This document shows, one piece after another, positions 1 to 37,806 of a stretch of DNA of 64,000 nt. Source of the DNA: Maea johnstoni (lineage: Eukaryota; Annelida; Polychaeta; Spionida; Magelonidae). The position numbers and the translations under genes were made by a program. The stretch is taken from positions 4,635,684 to 4,699,683 of the forward strand of contig OZ012690.1 in the NCBI GenBank assembly GCA_963942565.1. The letters are read 5' to 3'. The notes below the pieces were generated by a model, which saw only the letters and a program-made list of their open reading frames with translations, ran no database searches and was not told the DNA's origin. The first letter of the stretch is position 1; each line of letters opens with the position of its first letter.

Positions 1-232
1 TTTTCTGTCATTATCAGAGAAATCAATAACCTTGCTATAACTTATTCAGTTCCCCAACTTCATTTGCTTGGTATGATTCTGCTGGCTGCTACCGCTGTTG
101 ATGATGATTAACATCATCATCATCATCTCCATCATCATCATCCTTATCACTTGTTCTTGTCATCATAATTGTTGTCCCCATCCACATCATCATTATCTTC
201 ATCATCTTGTCTGTTGGCCCTCCCGTAATATT

Positions 233-539
233 TACCGTATTCGCCCTATTAAGCGCACTGTCTTAAATAAGCGCACCCCCCCCCCACCCCAATTTTTCGC
301 CGATTTTTGGGGGCCAGCAAGCGCCAAAGATCGTCTCCTCATGTTAAATTTCTACTGTTTTAGTAGAACGAGGAGGTATATAGATGGCGACCGTAACTGC
401 CATCTATCAGTCATTTCTTCGATACGTAACACCGCAATCGGCACTCATGCGGTTATACTAATGTTTGACAAAACCCCTTCTACAGAAAAAATTTCCAACT
501 TGCACCCACACGGTGCGCTTAATCGGGCGAATACGGTAT
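233..539. mobile_element. MITE with 25-bp terminal inverted repeats
   Basis: The left end ACCGTATTCGCCC (from 234) and the right end GGGCGAATACGGT (to 538) are inverted repeats of about 25 bp. TA flanks both sides, which suits a Tc1/mariner-type target. There is no credible coding capacity. ATC/GAT trinucleotide tracts flank the element (about 106-135 and 570-600), and a perfect 9-bp-arm palindrome, AACTGTCAC/GTGACAGTT, lies just downstream at 543-562. The element is in a DYNC2H1 intron. Confidence 0.7.
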
Positions 540-775
540 CATAACTGTCACTGGTGACAGTTATGATGGTATCATCATCATCATCATGATTATCGTCATC
601 ATCAGTGTCATCAGCAAATATCCCAATCTTAAAATTGAATGTCACCCTTGAATACAATGATTTGATCCTGTGATATTTAATATGCATTTCATTCATCCCG
701 GCTAACATATTTACAATAAAATGGCTAACTGACAGTGTACCAAAAGCCTAATGAAAAGAATCCTTTTTATTAAAA

Positions 776-894
776 TATATACCATGGACATCATTACTTT
801 GAATGCTTATAAAATGTGTTGTACTTCTGTTGTAGGAGCTAGCAAGTGCCAAGGGGAACATCTTGGAGAATAAGGAAATGCTGGAGTTCCTGAA
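776..894 (+). repeat. Partial duplicate of a DYNC2H1 exon with its acceptor
   Basis: This segment copies about 1105-1225: the last 60 intron bases, the TGTAG acceptor and the first ~58 exon bases (copy starts 836; encodes ELASAKGNILENKE then MLEFLN). It differs from the functional exon at several positions. It ends abruptly against a MITE of family A, so it has no donor and cannot be an ordinary exon. Confidence 0.75.
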
Positions 895-900
895 TGTTCT

Positions 901-1098
901 ATGCTGCTGGTGGCTAATTTGGCCAATGTAAAATGATGCAAAAAGCCTGAAAAATGCCTGAAAGCCTGGCACAAGGGTACTCATGTGAGAGTGCTCAGCG
1001 AGAGCTATCCAATGAATACCAACATGACTGGGTTTAGATGGTTTTCAAAATCTTTGCGTCCTTGTGCTTTGGACGAAATTAGCCTCAGCATTAGAAGT
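901..1098 (+). mobile_element. MITE family A copy (left end truncated)
   Basis: Family A is about 215 bp with ends TTAACCCTTATGCTGCTGG and CAGCATTGGAAGGGTTA, which form imperfect inverted repeats. The internal landmarks GGCTAATTTGGCCAATAC and GTACTCATCTGAGAGTACTC are shared by about 16 copies in this window. This copy lost its outer left end where it joins the exon duplicate. Confidence 0.8.
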
Positions 1099-1165
1099 TT
1101 TATAGTGTATATCATGGACATTGATACTTTAATTGCTTATAAAATGTGTATTATTTGTGTTGTAG

Positions 1166-19695
<18,530 letters not shown>

Positions 19696-19792
19696 CTACA
19701 CTCAACTTGTTATAATGGAGAGAACCCCATTTGATCTCAGTGAAAGATTTACATGAAATATTTTTGTGTTACGAATGTTCCATTTATAAATT

Positions 19793-19798
19793 AATAAA
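19793..19798 (+). terminator. Polyadenylation signal for DYNC2H1
   Basis: AATAAA 98 bases after the TAA stop. Another AATAAA at about 20269 could serve a longer 3' UTR. Confidence 0.6.
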
Positions 19799-20002
19799 TT
19801 GCTCACTGCTTTGCAGATGTTTAATCGGTGACCCCATTAATTAAAGTTACTTTAAAGATCACTGTGCTATGTTCTTTTCTCATGCAAAGTTTCCGGAAAA
19901 TTAAACTGATTTCTAAGTGTCATAAGACATTAATACTGAATTTGATCTCATTGCAAGATTGACATGATCTTCTTTTTTGTTGCTAATGTTTCGCTTCATG
20001 GT

Positions 20003-20248
20003 CTTAGCCAGCAGGGTGTCTGGGTGCCTTTTTGGACACCCAAACCCTTAAAACGAACCCCTCAGGACACCCAAATTTTTGTGAGGAATTTCTAAAAATC
20101 TCAATCTCAATATCATTCCTTATTTTGATGAATTCATACATGTATATGGTTGAAATATGAGTATATTGTGATACCCCTTAAAAATTTGGACGCCCTAAAA
20201 TCTTTAAACTGTCAATTTTAGGCACCCAGTCTCTATATCCTGGCTAAG
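20003..20248. mobile_element. MITE, 'cttagccagcagggtgtctgggtgcc' family
   Basis: CTTAGCCAGCAGGGTGTCTG at the left is inverted at the right (GGCACCCAGTCTCTATATCC then TGGCTAAG). A shorter relic is at 28915-28980 inside FRG1 intron 1. Confidence 0.7.
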
Positions 20249-20249
20249 A

Positions 20250-21785
20250 CACTGTTTCGCTTATATATCAATAAAGTACACCCAGCTTTGCTCTACACTA
20301 CAGATGTTATAATATATGTATATCTCAGAAGTTCAGCTGAATTTGCACCTAGATGATTATTGTTGACGATGTTATCAGCTTTTTTGTCTATCATAAAATT
20401 AATCAAATATGCAATCACAATTTTGTTGTCATTTACTGGTCTCTTGAGCATGACTAGCTGTATTTTGTGATTTTTTCCAAAAAAAATCTTTTTCATGTTT
20501 GAATGATAAAATGAGTTCATGCAAAATTATTGATAATACTAATATCAAATATACCATTTATAATTGAATAAGAGTTATATTGGATTTGGGTTGTGACAAC
20601 ATCTGCAACAAAGTCTCTATACGTAATAAATGTAATAAATTAATACTGTTCTATTTGGCCTATAATTAGATATGTGAAGAGTTTCCCTGATATTTTTCAG
20701 GAAATAAAGAAGAAGTGTTGTCTGTGATATCTTGTAATTGCATCCGTCCATATGTATATGTGAACTGTTGAATATATAGCTTGAGGTTGTATTTGTGAAC
20801 TTTTGAAAATATATAATGAATCTCTAAATTAATAATAAAAGAACAAACTCATCCATAGGAGATTATAAGTAACATTTTATTCATGATAAAAAGTGCCTGC
20901 TTCAAATATGTAAAACACCCATTCAGTTTCATTTCAAAAATATTGATTGATGTTCAAATCTGTAATTCATATCAAACTATGCATCGGCAACATTTATTCC
21001 TGCCAGTGACGATATTTTCAAAGTTACCATTAAAGATTATTTGTTAGTTATTTTTGACTATAATACAATGTTACAGAGGCTTTTTGAATAGCCCATGTGT
21101 ATAAAATGATAAGTAAAATCTTATGAATCCGTCCAAACAACATACAAAGAATCCATCAAGTCCAACTGCAAAGGTCCCCATTGCTACATCAATGACATCT
21201 TATCCTAGTGTATGTTATTACATATAGATGTATATTTTACATTCCACTGTTTGTGACCTATACCTGTTGCCAATAAACTTCACACATGTTGACCAAACTT
21301 TATCTTTGTTCTGATCTTCAGCCAATGACTTCTGACCAATAAAACATCAATAACATATCTTCTGTTTATTCAAAATATATTCATTTTACAATTCACAGAT
21401 ATAAGTAGCCCATTACACAGGATTTTGAAAATGGTTTTCCAAAATAGGCAACCATTAAATTTGGAGGTGTACTATTTTTCAAGGAAGACCAAAAAATAGA
21501 TAACAACCATAAACATGCATTTATTTAATTACAACAATGTTAATGGTTTAAGTTCTGTCCTTGTGGTCCTTAAAAGTTTAGGTTTGCTTGGCTATGACCG
21601 ATTCACTTCTGATAAAATTTATTATCACTTTCCCTTCATTAATGTCAAGCTTGATAAATGTGATATCTATTGAAATTATACTGTTGTCGGTGCCAATGCC
21701 ATAATGGACTTGTTCATTAGAAATGCACCCTCTGTATTTCCTGGAGTTGAACCAGCCCTGAGAGGGAGGAGGAACTTCTTTTCTT
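20250..21785. other. Space between convergent genes, no gene seen
   Basis: AT-rich sequence between DYNC2H1 and FRG1. It probably contains the FRG1 3' UTR end. Minus-strand AATAAA motifs appear as TTTATT, for example at about 21363 and 21930. Otherwise nothing is recognised. Confidence 0.6.
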
Positions 21786-21787
21786 AT

Positions 21788-22012
21788 CCCATTTGCACTC
21801 AGAGCGCCCAAAACAGGCCTCACAATTTTGGATTTTTTTTAATAACAAAAGAATTGGCTGGAAAATATTTGAAGGAGAAATGTTAACCAGAAGTTAAACA
21901 ACAACTCCCCTTCAAATATATTGTGAACTTTTATTTTATTCTCAAGTTATTTTCAAAAGTATGAAAGCAGCAGACGATATTTTCTAGAGGAACTCCGAGT
22001 GTAAATGGGTTA
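21788..22012. mobile_element. MITE family B copy next to the FRG1 stop codon
   Basis: CCCATTTGCACTCAGAG to GAGTGTAAATGGGTTA. It ends 51 bp from the FRG1 stop, so it probably forms part of the FRG1 3' UTR. Confidence 0.8.
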
Positions 22013-22062
22013 TAGTCCATTTATCTCATTCTTCAGTTTCTTTACTCCATACGGATTATTGA

Positions 22063-30475
<8,413 letters not shown>

Positions 30476-30938
30476 GATAGAGAGTGATTACAATGAAGTC
30501 AGATATCACTGCATAGAATATCTAACTGGAAATTTAGTGATAAACACTCAGTTTCAACGCAACTCTTGCAAGCGACACCCAAACGTCTACTGACTCTAGC
30601 TTGTAAACGCTTTCCAATGTTTGTCTATTGACCAATCGTGTGGTTTATATTTCGAGCGTTTAGTAGAGGTGAATCATACCGCGCCTTTGTTTTGAAAGAT
30701 CCATACAGATGACGTCATGAGAGACCAAATGGCAACGTGCTTCATTGACAAGTGGACGTCGTTAGACAATAACACAAAGAAAATCTTCGGAAGATCTTAC
30801 TAGATGTTGTTGACCGGCAATGAGAAGGTGAGTGAAAAATAACTACATAACAATCAACAAGCTTAAGGCTACATTTTGGAAGATATCCGACTGGAAAAGC
30901 AGTAACACGTTTGTTTATTTTGATTGCCTCTCAACCTG
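30476..30938 (-). promoter_or_regulatory. Probable FRG1 promoter region
   Basis: The sequence just upstream of the FRG1 ATG (30475). It is the only unique DNA between the gene and the LINE, so the promoter should be here. It contains CGCGCC and GACGTCATGA (a CRE-like motif, about 30711). No TATA box stands out. The function is inferred from position only. Confidence 0.35.
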
Positions 30939-30979
30939 CCTGGCCATGCCAGCGTCATATTAGTGTGGATGCAAATTAA
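30939..30979 (+). repeat. 41-bp direct repeat, copy 2
   Basis: Second identical copy, 632 bp after the first, ending where the LINE 5' UTR appears to begin. Confidence 0.9.
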
Positions 30980-31374
30980 TGAATTCAAGATGGCGGCGTA
31001 GCCTCGTGTAGTTTTATTTACCTCCGCTTTAATGTAGCTTTTTAACGTATCTAGAGTATTAATCATAATCACGCTTATTAGTTTAGCTCCGCAACTTTTA
31101 GCCTTATTTGTCGTACATACTAATCCATGCTTTTTGTTCCTTTTGGCAGTGTTTTTGCTTAGTTTTGTTGCAACTATTATTGTTTACCTACGCACACACG
31201 TTGTTCACCCACGCTACTCACCCACGCCACGGCACCACAGAAAAACGATCTCCAAGAATCAAGAATCAGCCCCCCTCCTGCATCCTCACCGGAGAAGTAA
31301 GGAAGGAAACTGTAAGTAAGGAAGATTAAGGAAAACAAGGAAGGAAACTGTAAGTAAAGAATTTACCTATAGAC

Positions 31375-34218
31375 ATGGCATCCCTGGCTATTTCCACCAG
31401 GTCTACAAGATCCTCCACTCGAAATCAACAACAACATCTAGGCAAACAGACCAGCATAATTCAGAATACCTATGTTATGAATAAATCTAGGGCACTGAAA
31501 AAGAAGGCATCCGCAATAATAAGACCAGATTTGTCAGTAGACTCTACAAGCGATAATTTAAACCATGTGTTTTCCCTGAACCCTGGGGTATTTGAGACAG
31601 TCAGACGAAGGGTAGATGCTTACTTATGCAACCTGGGTGCTGAGAAACAACTTATCACAGATACTAAAGGGCACACTCACACCGTCTCCTACAAAAGGAT
31701 TGACAAAGGCCAGCCACAATATACAGTCAACCTTTATCTCACCACCTCCAGAATAATGGTAAACGGGAAGAACACCACCCATTTCCTTACCCAACTCAGG
31801 GAAATAGTCTCCAACACTGATAAACAGGCTGCCGCCTATATAAATGAGCTCATCCTAAGGGCTAACAGTACCCAGGGGTCCATGAACCCCACTAATCAAA
31901 GACGCAGTTCTAGAACAGTCCGCCCAACCCAGAAAGCCATCGCTCACAAACAAGGAAAGCTACCTGATACCACTGTTTCTCCCCGCAATCTTATCCCCCC
32001 GGTAACAACTCAATACTCAGACCTATCTATAATTGACACTACAACAGGGTCTCGACCTGATGAAATAACCCAAAACGCTACCGATCAGCATGTGATTGCC
32101 CCTGAGCATCTGCCCCCTAATGCAAACCAAAGGCGTAGCTCAAGAGCAGTAAGACCGACACAGAAAGCAATACAGTATAAACAAATAAAGAAACGTCACA
32201 GTGCCACTACAGATCCCGAACCCACCTCGCCCATGAATACACACCAAGCAGGCCTTCCTACAGGCCTCAGGCATGCACAGTCTCCTCCCAGTATAGTGGC
32301 CCACTATACTGTAGATCAGGCCACAGTGGAATGCATCCCAGCAAGCTCTGAAGACCAAACTACCTGCCCATTGTGCCAAAAACAAGTAAACTCATCGGAT
32401 AAAGCCCTGGAATGTGACATGTGTGATCACTGGATCCATCTTGCTTGTGAACCCTCCGTATCCCCACAACAATACCGGCAACACCTAGATGACGAAGATC
32501 TAGAGTACATTTGCTCATGCTGCTACCTACCCCAGAACGATCTCAACGAAGATAGGGATATCCCGATGATTAGCGCCAATTCAACGCAGACAATCAATGA
32601 CTGCAACGGTACCCAAGACACCCCGGTATCTACTGATCCCCAATTACCTACCCAAGACACCCCGGTAACTACTGATCCCCAATCACCTGCTTCTACACCA
32701 GAGACTTCCATGAAGACCCTGCACACCCCGACAACCACACAACCGCAAATCATACCTACGCTCACAGTAGCGCTCGTAGATCACTCCCAGGACAACCAAG
32801 TAGGAATAGACCCGCAACCTCAAACCCAGTCTGATACGTCCCAGGACCTAGGAACAAACCCACAACCTCTAACCCAGTCTGACCCGTCCCAGGATGTAGG
32901 AACAGACCCACAACCTCAAATCCAGCCAGACCCATCCCAGGACCGCATAGAACTAGAGACCCAGTTCAAACTCCTGGACCAACAGCGTAGAGAGCTAAGT
33001 CGATGGGAGGCCGATCTCCAAAAGCAAACCAACAATCTTAAAGATGCATCAAAGAAATTAGCGCTGGCCAGGGTCACTATCGGTAGACTCGAAAATGAAC
33101 TCATTGAGGAGAGAACATCAAGAAACTTACAAGGGCATCCGAGGCATCAAACCACCACACCACAGGAAACCTCTGTTCTAACCCCTGAACGTTCATCACC
33201 TACCCCCCCACCATCCCCTCCTAATCCACCTAACCCTGAAAGACTCCTAACCCCCCCACCTCCCCAATCCACTGGATATCCAAATCCACCCCACCCCCCA
33301 CCGCCCACAGAATACCCAAACCCTCCTCCCCACTATTATGGGTACCCTTACCCTCACCACCCACCCTACCACTACTCCCAACACCCCCCATGGAGCTGTA
33401 CCCCTCCTACCCAGAATCCAATCCCGGAAATGCTCCTCAGGAATCAACAAATGATCATACAGTCACTAGCTGCCGAGTTGATAGTAATGCGACAGATATT
33501 CCACCACCAATACCCCGATATGTACAACCGAAACGGACCAAGATACAGTAACGGCCCCTCAATGAGGTACCACAGTCGTCCTCCGGGTAAACAACGCCAT
33601 ACATATTCATACGCACATCACTCACCACACAACCAACCTCATTTCGCACCTCACCGCTACGAATCTACAGCTCAGAGTGTACCAGAGGGCCCGAGAGTCC
33701 CAGAGGTCCCGAGAGTCCCAGTGGCGCCCTCTTCGTCTGATAAACAGAGAGAGGTATCGCAGCAGGCTCCCGAACCTGCAGCTCAGAGCGTACCAGAGGT
33801 CCCGAGAGTCCCAGAGGTCCCGAGAGTCCCAGTGGCGCCCTCTTCTTCTGATAAACAGAGCGAGGTATCGCAGCAGGCTCCCGAACCTGCAGCTCAGAGC
33901 GTACCAGAGGTCCCGAGAGTCCCAGAGGTACCGAGAGTCCCAGTGGCGCCCTCTTCTTCTGATAAACAGAGCGACATCCCGATCGAGAACATCCTCAACA
34001 AGACACGATTGCCCGAAAAAGACTCCACCCACAATGCATCCCCGAGTGACGGAACCGGACTGGATAAACAGAGACAACCTACGTTGGAATCTCCTTCACC
34101 AGAGCCCCCTGCTGGTACCTGTGATACCACCACTACACCCCACCCGGACCAAGATGCCTCCGAGAACACCTCAGAGTATTTTTTAGGGGAGCGCCGGAAA
34201 CACCCACTGATCTCCTGA
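31375..34218 (+). CDS. LINE ORF1 protein with PHD finger
   Basis: 947 residues. The N-terminal part (about 60-165) has the conserved-looking block YTVNLYLTTSRIMVNGKN found in ORF1 proteins of invertebrate LINEs. An arginine-rich motif (NQRRSSR-VRPTQKAI) occurs twice, at about 173 and 250. A PHD-type zinc finger lies at 330-383 (CPLCQKQV, CDMCDHWIHLAC, CSCC), a predicted coiled coil at about 524-580, and a Pro/Tyr-rich tract at 605-690. Three 37-residue repeats (AQSVPEVPRVPEVPRVPVAP) at 766-865 come from a 111-bp DNA repeat at 33670-33970. The likely role is RNA binding and particle assembly. The protein ends in SEYFLGERRKHPLIS, and the ribosome reads a slippery heptamer just before the stop. 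Confidence 0.9.
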   Translation: MASLAISTRSTRSSTRNQQQHLGKQTSIIQNTYVMNKSRALKKKASAIIRPDLSVDSTSDNLNHVFSLNPGVFETVRRRVDAYLCNLGAEKQLITDTKGHTHTVSYKRIDKGQPQYTVNLYLTTSRIMVNGKNTTHFLTQLREIVSNTDKQAAAYINELILRANSTQGSMNPTNQRRSSRTVRPTQKAIAHKQGKLPDTTVSPRNLIPPVTTQYSDLSIIDTTTGSRPDEITQNATDQHVIAPEHLPPNANQRRSSRAVRPTQKAIQYKQIKKRHSATTDPEPTSPMNTHQAGLPTGLRHAQSPPSIVAHYTVDQATVECIPASSEDQTTCPLCQKQVNSSDKALECDMCDHWIHLACEPSVSPQQYRQHLDDEDLEYICSCCYLPQNDLNEDRDIPMISANSTQTINDCNGTQDTPVSTDPQLPTQDTPVTTDPQSPASTPETSMKTLHTPTTTQPQIIPTLTVALVDHSQDNQVGIDPQPQTQSDTSQDLGTNPQPLTQSDPSQDVGTDPQPQIQPDPSQDRIELETQFKLLDQQRRELSRWEADLQKQTNNLKDASKKLALARVTIGRLENELIEERTSRNLQGHPRHQTTTPQETSVLTPERSSPTPPPSPPNPPNPERLLTPPPPQSTGYPNPPHPPPPTEYPNPPPHYYGYPYPHHPPYHYSQHPPWSCTPPTQNPIPEMLLRNQQMIIQSLAAELIVMRQIFHHQYPDMYNRNGPRYSNGPSMRYHSRPPGKQRHTYSYAHHSPHNQPHFAPHRYESTAQSVPEGPRVPEVPRVPVAPSSSDKQREVSQQAPEPAAQSVPEVPRVPEVPRVPVAPSSSDKQSEVSQQAPEPAAQSVPEVPRVPEVPRVPVAPSSSDKQSDIPIENILNKTRLPEKDSTHNASPSDGTGLDKQRQPTLESPSPEPPAGTCDTTTTPHPDQDASENTSEYFLGERRKHPLIS
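34179..34185 (+). promoter_or_regulatory. Candidate -1 ribosomal frameshift site
   Basis: In the ORF1 frame the codons TAT TTT TTA GGG contain the heptamer T TTT TTA, the classic X XXY YYZ slippery form. A -1 shift there reads on as AGG GGA GCG CCG GAA and stays open through ORF2. The ORF1 stop is 31 bases further (34216-34218). No strong downstream pseudoknot is obvious by eye; TGATC and GATCA (34208 and 34231) could pair weakly. Confidence 0.55.
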
Positions 34219-37200
34219 CATCATACAAGCTGATCACCTTCAACATTGAAGGCGTCAAATCCAACAGAGAATACCTGTTGGACCTACTGAAACTCTCACC
34301 TACCGCCATCATTTCCCTACAAGAGACCTGGACCTACTCCTTCCAACAGCCCTTCGCCTTCCTCCCAGACATCTACGAAACCCAATTCAAGTCGGTGGAT
34401 GACGATGCCCCGGTAGCTCAAACACACCTCACCCGTGCCCATGCAGGCACAGCCAACATATGGCCGAACTCCTCCATGAACCCGTTAACAGACGGCAATC
34501 ATCGTACATGTGTTGCAGAGGATCCCAAAACCGGTCTACTCATCATAAATGCCTACCTACCACCAAGAGGCAAATACCCCAACTCGGAATTCAAGGAAGA
34601 AGTGGATTGCCTGTACGAGATATGCGAGAAATACCAAGAAAGACCAATGATACTGCTTGGGGATTTAAATATAGATATATCCAAACCTATAGACTCAAGA
34701 GCTAAATACCTGGTGGACTTCTTCAAAAGGTTCCACTTCAAGGAACCTCTCCAACTCACAGGACCCACTTTCAAACAACACAGCGGAAATGGGAGCAGCA
34801 GGATCGATTATATCCTACTCAACGACCACCTCCGAGACCAACTGCATAGTGCAGAATACCATATCCTAGAGGATCACTACCTCAACACCTCGTCCCACTA
34901 CCCTGTCCAGATCTCTCTCAGCATCAATACAGACGGTAGTTCACCTGTCGAAACAGCCCCTCAGAAGCCCACAAGCAGACTCCGATGGCCTGACTGCGAC
35001 ACACTCCTGTACGCAGAGACTCTAGAAGGCTGCCTCAATAGCATACCAATAAGCACAGATCCAGGTGCCGCTATCGCACACCTAACTGAAAGTCTCACTA
35101 CAGCCGCCAATCAAGCAGTGCCACGTAAGAAGGTGAAGAAAAAGAAGGCTCCCTGGAATCCTGAAATCGCCGCGGCCAAGGCATCTGCGAAACTGGCTCA
35201 TGGCCAATGGAAATCAGCAGGCCGTCCCAACGGTACCCACCCAACGGCAACGACCAAACGTACTGCAAAGAAACTACTCAGAAGGGCTCAGCGTCAACAA
35301 GCGGCACGCGAAAGACAAAAAAACCTAAAAAAACTATCCGAGGCAAGAAAAGATGATTCCAAATTATTTCACAGCATCGTACGCGCTCAACGGAGCGCCA
35401 AAACAACCAACACTAAGGAACTAGTGTTCCAGAATAAGCTGTTCTCAGGCGACCTGACTGCTGTCTGGGACATGCACTTTGCCGCCCTGGCAACCCCACA
35501 CCCCAAGGATTGCTACACAGATAGACGCCAAGCACAGGCTGCCAAAAATGTATCGATGATGAAGGATATCGAAAAGGGGGCAACCCTCCCAGTCGACATC
35601 ACAGCTCTAGAAGTCCTGGATGCCATCATGTCCCAAAAATGCAATAAAGCTAGTGACGTATACGGCCTAGCTGCAGAACACCTGAAAAATGCACCACACA
35701 TAGTGACAACCTACCTCACTCCAGTAATCAACTCCATTTTCAACACTGGACGGATCCCTGATTCATTAAAAGTGGGCCTTCTACACCCAATCCACAAGAA
35801 GGGTAAACCCAAGAACGATCCAGGGAACTACAGAGGCATCACCATTACCCCCCTCATCATGAAAATCATGGATAAAATCATCCTCACACATCAGAGAGCC
35901 GCAACCACCGAAACGAGCCACCCCCTGCAGTTCGGCTTTACTCCCGGAAAATCGGGCCTCCATGCTGCCTTCTTGCTAGGCGAAGCCATTGCGGAATCAA
36001 AGGATAAGGGAGATACCCTATTCGTGGCCTCACTGGACGTCCAGAAGGCATTCGACACAGTCCAACATAGTAGCCTTCTGGACAAGCTCCACCATGCTGG
36101 CGTACAAGGGCCATGGTGGAATCTCAAATATGACACCTATGATGGTCTTATGTCACAGGTGGTATGGAACGGCCAGACCTCAGACCAGAAGATCAGCATC
36201 AAACAGGGCAACGGTCAGGGTAAACTCCCAAGCCCTGACGATTACAAGCTATATCTACACAATCTCCTCGAGATGATATCAGCATCAAACACCGGTTTCA
36301 ATGTTGGCAGTATTCCCATCCCAACACCAACATGTGCAGACGACATGCTAGCCATCTCCTCCAACCTTGAAGATCTACAGACGATGGTCTCCTTCATAGC
36401 CCACTATGCGAACGAAGAGCACTACACCATCCACCCTGTGAAGTCTGTCGTAGTTCCCTTTAACATTCGCTCAAAGCCTGAACTCCAGCACCTAGTGAAA
36501 GAACCCCCGATCGACCTCAATGGCACACCTCTCCCCGTGGAAAAAGATCTCCTTCACCTGGGCATCAAGCGTGGACTGCTAACAGCCAACCCAACGATCG
36601 AAGACCGTGTTTCACTCGCAAGAAGGACCCTCTACTCCCTGATGGGCCCGGGATTACACGGCCTAAATGGACTCCCGGTGCCAGTCTCAATCCACCTCTA
36701 CGAAACGTATGTTCTATCCAGAGCAACCTTTGGGCTGGACACAATTGTGGCAACGATAACTGCTCTCAAACCCTTGGAGCAGTTCCACAAGAAAGCGATA
36801 AGATCAATGCTAGGTCTCCCAGAACGAACAGCTATAGCCGCGCTTTACATCCTATCTGGCATACTACCAATGCAGCACACCCTACACATCCAAGCACTGA
36901 AATTTCTCCTATCTCTCATGACCGATGAAACCACTCGTGAGGTAATTCTTCGCCAATATATTATGAAAACGAGGAGATCAGCATCCTGGGTGACCCACAT
37001 TGAGCGTATACTGTCCCGGTACAACCTTCCTACAATACCAGACCTGCACATGAGCCCACCGACAAAACTGCAATGGAAACGAATGGTGAACGAAGCAGTA
37101 TACCTGGCAGCATCCCAAGAGATCGCGAAAGAAGCACTCTCAAGATCAACCCTCGGATTACTGAACCCTCTCTTCACAGCACGTACACCTCACAACGCTC

Positions 37201-37631
37201 TGTGCCACATCGAAAATCCCCTCCAGGTGGCGCGTGCCAATACCAAGATACGCCTCCTAGTGGACGTCTACCCACTCGCCACAGTACAAAAGCGCATGAA
37301 GCAAATTGACGGAGACATCTGCTCCCTCTGTGACCTAGGAGAGACGGAAGACAGACTACACTTCCTGACTAGATGTTCCGCACTATCGGAAGTCAGGACC
37401 AAGTACCTGCACCGAATACTCGCTCTCATCCCGCATACTGACGATCTCGACACAGAAAATCTCGACCAATTCCTAGTGGGACTCATCCTCGATCCGTCCC
37501 ACCCAGATGTGGCGGAAATCCACATCCTGGATCCCTCCGTCATCCCAGAAGTCGAAACTATCACCAGAGACTACATCTTTGCTCTGCACCTCAAAAGGAC
37601 CAATATAGTAAAATATGCAGACCTCAACTAA
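34185..37631 (+). CDS. LINE ORF2: AP endonuclease and reverse transcriptase
   Basis: About 1,148 codons from the frameshift point. Endonuclease (about 34230-34930): LITFNIEGVKSN, the catalytic glutamate in SLQETW, LLGDLNIDI, SSRIDYILLND and the final SSHYPVQIS, so all the usual residues are present. Reverse transcriptase (about 35740-36560): LHPIHKKGKPKNDPGNYRGI, FGFTPGKSGLHA, motif A SLDVQKAFDTVQH, motif C CADDML (36332-36349). A C-terminal CCHC-type knuckle is at 37318-37375 (CSLCDLGETEDRLHFLTRC). There is no ATG between the frame opening (34125) and the endonuclease start. The first ATG would cut the domain, so this frame is probably entered by frameshift or reinitiation. Function: target-primed reverse transcription. 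Confidence 0.92.
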   Translation, partial: RGAPETPTDLLTSYKLITFNIEGVKSNREYLLDLLKLSPTAIISLQETWTYSFQQPFAFLPDIYETQFKSVDDDAPVAQTHLTRAHAGTANIWPNSSMNPLTDGNHRTCVAEDPKTGLLIINAYLPPRGKYPNSEFKEEVDCLYEICEKYQERPMILLGDLNIDISKPIDSRAKYLVDFFKRFHFKEPLQLTGPTFKQHSGNGSSRIDYILLNDHLRDQLHSAEYHILEDHYLNTSSHYPVQISLSINTDGSSPVETAPQKPTSRLRWPDCDTLLYAETLEGCLNSIPISTDPGAAIAHLTESLTTAANQAVPRKKVKKKKAPWNPEIAAAKASAKLAHGQWKSAGRPNGTHPTATTKRTAKKLLRRAQRQQAARERQKNLKKLSEARKDDSKLFHSIVRAQRSAKTTNTKELVFQNKLFSGDLTAVWDMHFAALATPHPKDCYTDRRQAQAAKNVSMMKDIEKGATLPVDITALEVLDAIMSQKCNKASDVYGLAAEHLKNAPHIVTTYLTPVINSIFNTGRIPDSLKVGLLHPIHKKGKPKNDPGNYRGITITPLIMKIMDKIILTHQRAATTETSHPLQFGFTPGKSGLHAAFLLGEAIAESKDKGDTLFVASLDVQKAFDTVQHSSLLDKLHHAGVQGPWWNLKYDTYDGLMSQVVWNGQTSDQKISIKQGNGQGKLPSPDDYKLYLHNLLEMISASNTGFNVGSIPIPTPTCADDMLAISSNLEDLQTMVSFIAHYANEEHYTIHPVKSVVVPFNIRSKPELQHLVKEPPIDLNGTPLPVEKDLLHLGIKRGLLTANPTIEDRVSLARRTLYSLMGPGLHGLNGLPVPVSIHLYETYVLSRATFGLDTIVATITALKPLEQFHKKAIRSMLGLPERTAIAALYILSGILPMQHTLHIQALKFLLSLMTDETTREVILRQYIMKTRRSASWVTHIERILSRYNLPTIPDLHMSPPTKLQWKRMVNEAVYLAASQEIAKEALSRSTLGLLNPLFTARTPHNALCHIENPLQVARANTKIRLLVDVYPLATVQKRMKQIDGDICSLCDLGETEDRLHFLTRCSALSEVRTKYLHRILALIPHTDDLDTENLDQFLVGLILDPSHPDVAEIHILDPSVIPEVETITRDYIFALHLKRTNIVKYADLN

Positions 37632-37806
37632 AGCACTAACACCTGCCTTGTAATTGTATGTGATTGTAAATATGTACGACATCTATATTTGTATTCAACT
37701 AGCTTTAACCGTATTAGCTCTTAATCTAGCCTATATATATATAGATATTTAATTTAAGTGTTTAAATTGTTAATACAGCTCCTACACAGGAGGATTATAA
37801 TATCAC

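Noticed and set aside
98-544. 148-residue frame at the window start
   Set aside because: It crosses an ATC microsatellite and a MITE. Composition is low complexity and there is no domain.
33677-34186. 169-residue frame with YRSRLPNLQLRAYQRSRESQ repeats
   Set aside because: Alternative frame of the 111-bp repeat inside LINE ORF1. The PHD-bearing frame is the coding one.
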